Source: Spirochaetia bacterium
GTDB lineage: Bacteria; Spirochaetota; Spirochaetia; Treponematales; Breznakiellaceae
Assembly: GCA_025997795.1 (NCBI GenBank)
Contig: BNVB01000031.1
Location: 1-26,945 of the forward strand
Direction of reading: 5' to 3'
Length of the DNA stretch: 26,945 nucleotides
Shown: positions 1 to 6,023 of the stretch, piece after piece
Position numbering within the stretch: the first letter of the stretch is position 1
Layout of the letters: each line of letters begins with the position of its first letter
The notes under the pieces: generated by a model
Told to the model about the DNA's origin: nothing
Databases searched by the model: none
The model's input: the letters and a program-made list of their open reading frames with translations, nothing else
Position numbers and translations under genes: made by a program

Positions 1-70
1 CGGTATTGGCCCTGTTTGCATCAGCCTGGTTCTGGGCGGTTTGGGTATCGCGGGCTGTGCTGTCAGCCAT
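1..70 (-). CDS. 5' end of an unidentified protein, cut by the window edge
   Basis: An ATG at 70-68 on the minus strand opens a frame that runs off the window after about 23 codons (MADSTARDTQTAQNQADAN...). It overlaps the stop codon of the DHH phosphoesterase gene by 8 bases (ATGGCTGA), an arrangement typical of translational coupling. The visible residues are hydrophilic and rich in Ala, Gln, Asn and Asp. This is too little to assign a family. The open frame and the overlap are seen directly; that it is a real gene is inference. Confidence 0.5.
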   Translation of the reverse strand, partial: MADSTARDTQTAQNQADANRANT

Positions 71-1043
71 GATGATTCTCGTAAAATGCGATAGTCCGGT
101 GTTTTAAAAAAGTATCCAGCAGCCGGGAATTGCTCAGTTTTTCTTTGGGAATAAATCCGCCGGCCATGTTGTCGTGGCCGCCTCCAACTCCGCATCCTTC
201 CACCAGATAACGGACAAGGTCATTGGCTTTAACCTTGTTACAGGTACTGCGAACCGAAAGTTTTATGCCGCTTTCCCTTACCGCATAGGCAACAACGATC
301 TCCACCCCCGCTACACTAACCACAATGTCTCCGGCGGCTCCCAGGAGCGAATCGTTTACGCTTTTAAGACGAAGAAAACCAAGTTCATCGTAGATCTCCA
401 CAGTCTTAAAAGCGTCTGCATACAGTTCCAAATCTTTTATAGAAATTTCGTTCCCTTTAAGGTCCACGATCATATCGATGTCGGCAAGACTGTAGAGCCG
501 GTAAAACATATTTATGTCCAGATCCGAAGCGCCCCGGGTAAGGTTATCGGTATCCATAAAAATGCCATAGAGCAGGGCAGTAGCGACTACTCTGGGTGGT
601 TCCATGTTGTTTTCAAAGAACCAGTCCGCAATAATAGCGCTGCAGCTGCCGGCTTCGGGACGGATATCCTCAAAACGGTAACCCATGTTCCCCTTGTATT
701 CATGATGATCAATGGCTGCCACTTCTTCGGTGGGAAGGTCGGTGATGTTAGCGTTTCCCTTTTGGGCATCCACCAACACCGCCCAATCTTCGGATCCCAG
801 AGTATGTGCCTCTGCTGCGGGAATCATTGGCACGTTGAACATTTCCAGCATGTGCAGGGAGTTGGCTTTTTCTATTTCCTCGTCATAAACAATGGCCAGC
901 TTTTGTATGCCCCGCTGGGAAAGAAGATAGTACAGTCCCAGGCTGGAGGCAATGGCATCGGGGTCCGGAACATTGTGGGGCTGGATAAAAATTTCGTCCG
1001 GGGCATCTTTAAGGATATCAACCAGTTTGTCAAGTTTAGTCAT
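63..1043 (-). CDS. DHH/DHHA1 family phosphoesterase (NrnA-like nanoRNase / pAp phosphatase)
   Basis: This is a 326-residue cytoplasmic protein with the metal-binding motifs of the DHH superfamily in order. They are an HNVPDPDAIAS motif near residue 23, an acidic VLVDAQ motif near 92, the family-defining DHH at 112-114, MDTDNL in the middle, and a C-terminal GGGHDNMAGG signature of the DHHA1 substrate-binding domain. Length and layout fit the bacterial NrnA/bifunctional oligoribonuclease-pAp phosphatase group, which degrades 2-5 nt RNAs and dephosphorylates 3'-phosphoadenosine 5'-phosphate or cyclic-dinucleotide products. Which substrate is used here cannot be read from the sequence. The gene lies 15 bp behind gyrB with no clear Shine-Dalgarno sequence, so it is probably translated from the gyrB message. 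Its stop overlaps the start of the next gene. Confidence 0.88.
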   Translation of the reverse strand: MTKLDKLVDILKDAPDEIFIQPHNVPDPDAIASSLGLYYLLSQRGIQKLAIVYDEEIEKANSLHMLEMFNVPMIPAAEAHTLGSEDWAVLVDAQKGNANITDLPTEEVAAIDHHEYKGNMGYRFEDIRPEAGSCSAIIADWFFENNMEPPRVVATALLYGIFMDTDNLTRGASDLDINMFYRLYSLADIDMIVDLKGNEISIKDLELYADAFKTVEIYDELGFLRLKSVNDSLLGAAGDIVVSVAGVEIVVAYAVRESGIKLSVRSTCNKVKANDLVRYLVEGCGVGGGHDNMAGGFIPKEKLSNSRLLDTFLKHRTIAFYENHHG

Positions 1044-1058
1044 TATTACAGTATACTA

Positions 1059-3050
1059 CTACACATCCAAATTTGCCACCAACAGGGCATTTTCCTCAAT
1101 GAACTCCCGGCGGGGGGCGACGTTTTCTCCCATCAGGGTGCTAAAAATCCGCTCCGCTTCCACCGCATCATCCAGGTGAACCTGGATGATGTTGCGCCGG
1201 GCGGGGTCCATGGTGGTTTCCCACAGTTGGCCGGGGTTCATTTCGCCCAGGCCCTTATAACGCTGGACGGCAACTTTTTCCGGGTCCCGGCCGGATTCGG
1301 CAAGGATACGATCCTTTTCGGCATCGTCATAGGCATAGAAGGTTTTTTTCTCGTAACCAACCCTGTAGAGGGGCGGCATGGCCAGGTACACATGGCCATG
1401 TTCAATAAGATCGGTCATGTAACGGTAAAAGAACGTTAAGAGCAGGGTACGAATGTGGGAACCGTCAACGTCCGCATCGGCCATGATGATGATCTTGTGG
1501 TACCGGATTTTGGCGGCGTCAAATTCACCGCCGCATCCGCCGCCTATGCTGGCAATAATGGGCTGGAGTTTTTCGTTGGTTACTACTTTCTCAATGCGGG
1601 TTTTTTCCACGTTGAGCATTTTTCCAAAAAGAGAAAGAATCGCCTGGTGTTTGCGGTTTCTTCCCATCTTGGCGGAACCGCCGGCGCTGTCGCCTTCCAC
1701 AATAAAAAGCTCGCAGAGGGCCGGGTCTTTTTCGGAACAGTCAGCAAGTTTGCCGGGCAGGCCCGCACTGTCCATGGCATTTTTGCGGCGGGTGGCATCT
1801 CTGGCCTGACGGGCGGCAATGCGGGCCTTGGCGGCCAATATGGATTTTTCCAAAATATTGGCAATTACATCGGGGTGCTGATCAAAGAACAGTTCCAGCT
1901 GTTCATTGGCCAGCGATTCAACAATGCCCTTTACTTCGGAATTGCCCAGTTTGCCCTTGGTCTGGCCCTCGAACTGGGGATTGGGAACCTTAACGGAAAG
2001 CACCGCCGTAAGACCCTCCCGCACATCATCGCCGGAAAGAGCCTCGTCAAGTTTTTTGGCGGCCTTGGATTTTTTAAGAAATTCGTTAAGGGTCCGGGTC
2101 AAAGCGGATTTAAAACCCATCAGGTGGGTTCCGCCTTCCCTGGTGTTAATGTCGTTCACAAAAGAATACATTATCTCGTTAAAGCCGTCGTTGTACTGGA
2201 TGGCGCACTCAACTTCCACCTGGCCCTGGGAGCCGTCTTCCCGGCTTCCTTCAAAAAAGACCGGTTCCTTGTGGAGCACGGTTTTGCTTTCGTTAAGATA
2301 CTCCACAAAACTTTTTACCCCGCCCTCAAATTTGAAGTCGTGAACCTTTGGGGTAGAAAGCCGTTCATCACGGATGGTGATCGTAAGGCCCTTGTTAAGA
2401 AAGGCCAATTCACGAAGGCGGTTGGAAAGCACATCAAAGTTGTAGGTGGTGGCGTCAAATATCGAATTATCCGCCTTAAAGCGGATCACCGTGCCCCTGC
2501 TCGCGGATTCGCCCGCGGCATCCATTCCAGCCCCCGCGGCATTCAGTTTTTCCTCTGCCCAGGGCTGCAGGCTGGCCTGTGGGGCCTCTGCGGTGGGTCC
2601 TTCGGCTATGCCAAGTTTATACCGCTGGGTGTGAACTTTTCCGCCGGAAAATACCCAGGCCTCGCACCAGCTGGAAAGAGCGTTCACCACCGAAACCCCC
2701 ACCCCGTGGAGACCGCCGGAAACCTTGTATGATTTTTTGTCGAATTTTCCCCCGGCATGGAGCCGGGTCATAACCAGTTCCAGGGCGCTAACCCCTTCGC
2801 CGGGATGTATGTCCACCGGGATACCCCGGCCGTTATCCTCCACCCGGACCACATCGTTCCCTTCCAGCACCACCAGAATGGTATCGCAGTGGCCCTGCAT
2901 GGCCTCGTCCACCGAGTTGTCCACCACTTCGTAGACCAGATGATGAAGCCCGTCTATGCCGGTGGTTCCAATATACATACCCGGCCGCTTGCGGACGGCT
3001 TCGAGACCTTTAAGAACCTGGATATTTTGGGCGGAGTAGTTTGAATCCAT
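1059..3050 (-). CDS. gyrB: DNA gyrase subunit B
   Basis: The ATPase subunit of type IIA topoisomerase, 663 residues, introduces negative supercoils together with GyrA. The GHKL ATPase motifs are clear: E41 and N45 in EVVDNSVDEA, DNGRGIP at 72-78, and the lid motif SGGLHGVGVS at 111-120. The Toprim motifs EGDSAGGSAK and DADVDGSHIR follow, then QRYKGLGEMNPGQLW and the gyrase-like C-terminal ending LLVANLDV. The length matches the short GyrB form without the large proteobacterial Toprim insertion. Residues about 151-185 form an Ala/Glu-rich insertion between two strands of the ATPase domain where homologues usually have a short loop. The ATG is only 3 bp after the higA stop and has no convincing Shine-Dalgarno sequence, so translation is probably coupled to higA. 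GyrB rather than ParE is preferred from the C-terminal motifs and the oriC location. Confidence 0.96.
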   Translation of the reverse strand: MDSNYSAQNIQVLKGLEAVRKRPGMYIGTTGIDGLHHLVYEVVDNSVDEAMQGHCDTILVVLEGNDVVRVEDNGRGIPVDIHPGEGVSALELVMTRLHAGGKFDKKSYKVSGGLHGVGVSVVNALSSWCEAWVFSGGKVHTQRYKLGIAEGPTAEAPQASLQPWAEEKLNAAGAGMDAAGESASRGTVIRFKADNSIFDATTYNFDVLSNRLRELAFLNKGLTITIRDERLSTPKVHDFKFEGGVKSFVEYLNESKTVLHKEPVFFEGSREDGSQGQVEVECAIQYNDGFNEIMYSFVNDINTREGGTHLMGFKSALTRTLNEFLKKSKAAKKLDEALSGDDVREGLTAVLSVKVPNPQFEGQTKGKLGNSEVKGIVESLANEQLELFFDQHPDVIANILEKSILAAKARIAARQARDATRRKNAMDSAGLPGKLADCSEKDPALCELFIVEGDSAGGSAKMGRNRKHQAILSLFGKMLNVEKTRIEKVVTNEKLQPIIASIGGGCGGEFDAAKIRYHKIIIMADADVDGSHIRTLLLTFFYRYMTDLIEHGHVYLAMPPLYRVGYEKKTFYAYDDAEKDRILAESGRDPEKVAVQRYKGLGEMNPGQLWETTMDPARRNIIQVHLDDAVEAERIFSTLMGENVAPRREFIEENALLVANLDV

Positions 3051-3053
3051 GGT

Positions 3054-3383
3054 TTATCGTATCAGAGATGGGAAAGAATTTCTATCGGCAACCGCTTTTA
3101 ATGGTTTTATCTGATTTAGCACATTTTCAATCTTGCGCTTTGCCAGGGTTGTCTCAATATGCTCCTGAAAGCGGAGAAAATAACCTTCTGAAAGGCCAAA
3201 AAGTTTGGTCAGGCGTAAATCCGTATCGGCACTTATACCCCGTTTACCGTTCACAATATCCGTTATGCGGTTAGGTGGAACGTCTATAGCCCGTGCCAAT
3301 GCGTTCTGTGAGAGCTTCAAGGGCTGTAAAAATTCCTCTTGCAGGTACTTACCAACGTGGTCAATTTGAATATATTTGTCCAT
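3054..3383 (-). CDS. higA: HigA-family antitoxin, XRE-type helix-turn-helix
   Basis: A 109-residue protein with the VapI/HigA layout: an N-terminal HPGKxLxEEFLxPL-like segment (VGKYLQEEFLQPL), then a helix-turn-helix at about residues 25-70 (LSQNALARAIDVPPNRITDI followed by VNGKRGISADTDLRL), then a helical tail. In the family this protein neutralises HigB and represses the operon through the HTH. It has a good Shine-Dalgarno sequence (AAGGAG) 6 bp before the ATG. It lies 61 bp downstream of the toxin gene, the inverted (toxin-first) order typical of higBA. Its stop is followed after 3 bp by the gyrB ATG, so gyrB reads as part of the same transcription unit. Confidence 0.88.
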   Translation of the reverse strand: MDKYIQIDHVGKYLQEEFLQPLKLSQNALARAIDVPPNRITDIVNGKRGISADTDLRLTKLFGLSEGYFLRFQEHIETTLAKRKIENVLNQIKPLKAVADRNSFPSLIR

Positions 3384-3404
3384 AAAAGCTCCTTAATCTA
3401 TTCC

Positions 3405-3440
3405 GTATTACATACTACAGAATAGTATCTGCTTTATCAA
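3405..3440 (-). promoter_or_regulatory. Possible internal promoter with palindromic operator for higA-gyrB
   Basis: On the minus strand TTGATA (3440-3435) and TAGTAT (3417-3412) are 17 bp apart and face higA. The -10 is one arm of a perfect 6-bp inverted repeat, ATACTA-cagaa-TAGTAT (3412-3428), and a looser CTATTC/GAATAG pair surrounds it (3398-3403, 3420-3425). A repressor binding this palindrome would block the promoter, and HigA is the obvious candidate. The sequence match is seen; promoter and operator function are inference. Confidence 0.4.
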
Positions 3441-3444
3441 GCCC

Positions 3445-3726
3445 CTAATGATAATCTACAATCTCGACGTTTTCTGCATTATTGTTCTTCCAGATAAAAC
3501 AGACCCTATACTTGTCATTAATTCGTATGGAATGCTGCCCCTTCCTATCGCCCTTGAGAGCTTCAAGATGGTTCGATGGCGGAGCCCTTAAGTCATCAAT
3601 AACATTTGCGGCATGGATAGAAGTCAACTTAGTGAAGGCCCTTGACTGAATGTCCAAGGGCAATCTCTTTGACATTTTACCCATAAAGATTTTTTCGGCT
3701 TCCTTGTCATCGAATGAAGTAATCAT
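3445..3726 (-). CDS. higB: HigB-family toxin (RelE/ParE superfamily mRNA interferase)
   Basis: A 93-residue basic protein with the pattern of the HigB 'plasmid maintenance killer' family. It has an N-terminal SFDDKEAEKIF segment, a central R-A-F-T-KL helix, the LEALKGDRKGQHSIRIN stretch and the conserved terminal YRVCFIW...AENVEIVDYH block. Family members cleave mRNA on the ribosome. The gene is first in a two-gene operon with higA and reads toward gyrB. There is no Shine-Dalgarno sequence before the ATG. An extended -10 element ends only 9 bp upstream, so the transcript may be nearly leaderless. Gyrase poisoning (ParE-like activity) is less likely because the sequence matches HigB rather than ParE. 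Confidence 0.86.
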   Translation of the reverse strand: MITSFDDKEAEKIFMGKMSKRLPLDIQSRAFTKLTSIHAANVIDDLRAPPSNHLEALKGDRKGQHSIRINDKYRVCFIWKNNNAENVEIVDYH

Positions 3727-3735
3727 TATTTAGGT

Positions 3736-3744
3736 ATTATATCA
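3736..3744 (-). promoter_or_regulatory. Extended -10 promoter of higB-higA
   Basis: The minus strand reads TGATATAAT, a perfect TGnTATAAT extended -10 box, with no recognisable -35. Its downstream edge is 9 bp from the higB ATG, so the predicted start of transcription falls about 3 nt before the start codon. The match is seen; promoter activity is inference. Confidence 0.5.
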
Positions 3745-3812
3745 GTACAAACAGGGAAAAATAGCCCTCTTATCTGTGAGATTCAGAAAGGTCCGCGAAA
3801 GACCATGGAACA

Positions 3813-3842
3813 GCCCCCGAAGTTTTGCGGAACTCAGGGGGC
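3813..3842 (-). terminator. Stem-loop over the stop codon of the SUMF lipoprotein gene
   Basis: GCCCCC (3813-3818) pairs with GGGGGC (3837-3842). An inner AGTT/AACT pair continues the stem after small bulges. The stop codon of the lipoprotein gene lies inside it. There is no T-run directly after the stem on the minus strand, so it may be a partial terminator or a 3'-end stabiliser rather than a strong intrinsic terminator. Confidence 0.35.
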
Positions 3843-4874
3843 AACCACACGGAAACCAGTGTTACCGTAGGACTCGTGGGGAAGGAGGCTGGCACGGTAC
3901 GCAACGGCGCACTTGAACGCCTCGTAGTTAAAACCGCCACCCCGGAAAAGCCGGCTATCGCCGGCGCTGGCGCCAGGCCCTTTGGGATCGGTCACTGTAG
4001 CAGCATCCGTGAACGAACTTTCATACCAGTCCCAGCACCATTCCCATGCATTACCGGTCATGTCATACAAACCTTTGCTGTTTGGCTCCTTTGTCCCTAC
4101 CGGATGTGCGCCATAATCGTTGTCGCCAAGGCTGAATGAATTGTCTTTATACCAGGCATAAGCGTCAAGATTTGCGCTGTCATCTGTCCCTGCCCAGGCA
4201 TTAGGTGAAGGAGTAGTTCCGCCGCCCCTGGCAGCATATTCCCATTCAGCCTCGGTGGGCAGCCGGTAGCCGTTTTTTGTCGTATCCATAATTGCCCCGT
4301 CACAATTTACCTCATTGGTATCCCTGGAATCACGCAATACATTTCCTGATCCTACAGAACCGAAATAGTACACCGGCTGTTTACCGTTCTTCTCGCTATA
4401 CGCATTACACCATACAATGGCGTCCCTCCAGTTTATTTTTGTTACCGGACGGGTTTTCCGCTGGGCTTCTGTCCAGGAAGCACTACCGGTACCAGGGGCT
4501 GTCCCTGAATTGACAGGCTCATCCTGCCCTTCGAACCCGGCGTTTTGAAAAGTATAGCCGTTACTTTTCGCCCAGTCGTACACTTCCTTCCATAATTGGT
4601 ACGTTGTTTCGTACTTGGCTATCTTGAAGGGGCTTAATGTAACCGTACGCCCGGCAGGAAAAACCCCGCCGTAACTGGGATTGTCCGGGTGGTCGTAGGT
4701 ACTGCTGCCTATAATCGTAACTTCATCGCTATTCATCTGAATCATTTCTTTTTGCGGTGCTGTTATCTCGCCGGACTCCGCCAGATCCCAGATAAAATTG
4801 TTATCACAACTGCTTATGCCCAATACAAGTATAATCAGGGCGGCTTTTAGTATTGCGATTTTTTGCATTTTCAT
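3834..4874 (-). CDS. SUMF1/formylglycine-generating-enzyme-fold lipoprotein
   Basis: A 346-residue protein with a lipoprotein signal (lipobox LGISSC, Cys at about residue 23), so it is probably anchored to an envelope membrane. The rest is a SUMF/FGE-sulfatase domain with its usual landmarks: YETTYQLWKEVYDWA, PVTKINWRDAIVWCNAYS, RLPTEAEWEYAARGG, GLYDMTGNAWEWCWD and the C-terminal LFRGGGF...NTGFRVV. True formylglycine-generating enzymes have a copper-binding Cys pair near the C-terminus. Here only one Cys (FKCAVAY) is near that position and the final GFRC-type Cys is Val, so FGE catalysis is unlikely and a structural or ligand-binding role is more probable. AGGAG lies 7 nt before the ATG and overlaps the stop region of the upstream gene, which indicates coupling. 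Confidence 0.85.
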   Translation of the reverse strand: MKMQKIAILKAALIILVLGISSCDNNFIWDLAESGEITAPQKEMIQMNSDEVTIIGSSTYDHPDNPSYGGVFPAGRTVTLSPFKIAKYETTYQLWKEVYDWAKSNGYTFQNAGFEGQDEPVNSGTAPGTGSASWTEAQRKTRPVTKINWRDAIVWCNAYSEKNGKQPVYYFGSVGSGNVLRDSRDTNEVNCDGAIMDTTKNGYRLPTEAEWEYAARGGGTTPSPNAWAGTDDSANLDAYAWYKDNSFSLGDNDYGAHPVGTKEPNSKGLYDMTGNAWEWCWDWYESSFTDAATVTDPKGPGASAGDSRLFRGGGFNYEAFKCAVAYRASLLPHESYGNTGFRVVAP

Positions 4875-4881
4875 AGTTCTC

Positions 4882-5460
4882 CTATTCTTCCGATATATGT
4901 TCCGTCTCTAACGAGGACGGTTTTGCCGCTGTTCCAAGGGGAACACGCAGACGCAGACCCAATGACGCTGCCGGTAAAATGACTGTTTTTCGCTGGGGGA
5001 TAATATCAAGACCCAACCCAAGGTAGATGCTTCCGGAAAGTTCGCCGTCCCATAACTGGTAACTGCCTTCCAGCCGGGGACCAACTAGAAATAGAAAGCC
5101 ATTCTTTTTTGCAATGGCCGCCGTCCCTCCGGTCAGGAACCCTGCACCCAGGGTAAAGCGTCCGTTTAGGCTCTTAAAAGGATACCGGTACATCAAAGCA
5201 AGCGTTACAGGTACAAGGGACAGGGTTTCTCCCGACGGTTTGACCGTAAGGCGGCGAAAGCCTGTTTCAAGGCCGCCCGAAAGATAACCCGGCACTTCCT
5301 TAAAAAGAACGGCCAGGGGCAGTTCAAGACCGCCGCCCAGCCGGAAGCCGGGATAACTTTTGTCCACCGGGTTGGAAGGAAAGGCATAGTAGTGCAGACC
5401 GCCCTGAACATAGAGAGTAAAGGGTGTATTCTGCCCCCAGGCTGGAAGTGCCGTTGTCAA
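4882..5460 (-). CDS. Exported small beta-barrel-like protein with displaced start codon
   Basis: The frame encodes about 192 residues of alternating, Gly- and aromatic-rich strands (for example LYVQGGLHYYAF, GYLSGGLETGFRR, GSIYLGLGLDI), the look of a small outer-membrane beta-barrel. No specific family is recognised. The only standard start in the frame is a TTG at 5460 with no Shine-Dalgarno sequence, yet the same frame continues upstream as LIRRNFSFILVVLL followed by TTALPAWGQ, an obvious signal peptide. That upstream part has no ATG, GTG or TTG and runs into a 7-bp tandem repeat. A well-placed ATG with a Shine-Dalgarno sequence exists at 5639 but is presently out of frame. The protein is therefore either switched off by repeat number, or started at a rare codon. 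The downstream lipoprotein gene starts 7 bp after its stop. Confidence 0.6.
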   Translation of the reverse strand: MTTALPAWGQNTPFTLYVQGGLHYYAFPSNPVDKSYPGFRLGGGLELPLAVLFKEVPGYLSGGLETGFRRLTVKPSGETLSLVPVTLALMYRYPFKSLNGRFTLGAGFLTGGTAAIAKKNGFLFLVGPRLEGSYQLWDGELSGSIYLGLGLDIIPQRKTVILPAASLGLRLRVPLGTAAKPSSLETEHISEE

Positions 5461-5495
5461 TAAAACAACAAGTATGAAGGAAAAGTTTCTTCTAA

Positions 5496-5639
<144 letters not shown>

Positions 5640-5685
5640 TTACACCTCTATTGGCAACTTTATACTGTCTTTGGCTGATATAGGC

Positions 5686-5714
5686 ATTATAGCTCACTTA
5701 CTGCAAAAAAACAA
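5686..5714 (-). promoter_or_regulatory. Promoter for the exported-protein/SUMF operon
   Basis: On the minus strand TTGTTT (5714-5709) and a perfect TATAAT (5691-5686) are 17 bp apart. The predicted transcription start near 5679 gives a 40-nt leader before the ATG at 5639, which supports that ATG, rather than the TTG at 5460, as the designed start. The -35 is weak. Confidence 0.5.
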
Positions 5715-5790
5715 GGCCTTTTTCAAGGGAATTGCTTGTTTTCTTGCCATGCCCAATACCGGAGAAGGCATCTTTGACCGTACTACTTTT

Positions 5791-5810
5791 TGTGGAAAAC
5801 TTGTGTATAA
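5791..5810 (-). other. oriC: Origin region upstream of dnaA: two DnaA boxes
   Basis: TGTGGAAAA (5791-5799) and TGTGTATAA (5802-5810) are the complements of TTTTCCACA and TTATACACA. Each matches the DnaA-box consensus TTATCCACA in 8 of 9 bases. They point the same way and are spaced 11 bp, about one helical turn. They lie in a 560-bp non-coding stretch (5461-6023) that otherwise holds the repeat tract and promoter on its left side and AT-rich sequence at 5870-5940. Confidence 0.65.
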
Positions 5811-5890
5811 ACAGTGAGTTGAATATACCTTTTTGTGTCAAAATGTACCGCAAGCCGCCAGATGGTGATAAATGCCCTTATTATTCGTTA

Positions 5891-5915
5891 TAATTCCTTA
5901 TAATACAAGGAATTA
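5891..5915. repeat. 9-bp perfect inverted repeat in AT-rich origin sequence
   Basis: TAATTCCTT (5891-5899) and AAGGAATTA (5907-5915) form a perfect inverted repeat around a 7-nt AT-rich centre. Two TTATAAT copies spaced 10 bp (5888-5894 and 5898-5904) overlap the left arm. It may be a protein-binding site or part of a melting region; no function is assigned. Confidence 0.6.
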
Positions 5916-5975
5916 GCTATTATATACTAATCACCTATTAAGGCCGGAAATTTGAAAAAAATTCCTTCTTTTGCT

Positions 5976-6012
5976 TTGTTGGTATTTTCAATTGTGGTAT
6001 AATTGTGGATAA
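5976..6012 (+). promoter_or_regulatory. dnaA promoter with overlapping DnaA box
   Basis: TTGTTG (5976-5981) and an extended -10, TGGTATAAT (5995-6003), are separated by 16 bp. A perfect DnaA box in reverse orientation (TGTGGATAA, 6004-6012) abuts the -10 and covers the predicted start of transcription, so DnaA protein would block its own promoter. The 11-mers AATTGTGGTAT and AATTGTGGATA (5990-6011) are nearly exact tandem copies. Confidence 0.6.
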
Positions 6013-6023
6013 TACACATTCCT

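Noticed and set aside
174..1439. Long plus-strand frame (421 codons) over the DHH phosphoesterase and the end of gyrB
   Set aside because: Antisense to two clearly recognised genes with intact motifs; its translation shows no family features.
1455..2732. Plus-strand frame of 425 codons inside gyrB
   Set aside because: Shadow of gyrB caused by codon bias; no domain motifs and no promoter or Shine-Dalgarno sequence seen.
5711..5745. AAGGCCTT-containing sequence with an A-run as a terminator
   Set aside because: Only a 4-bp stem, and no gene ends there; it lies in the promoter region of the minus-strand operon.
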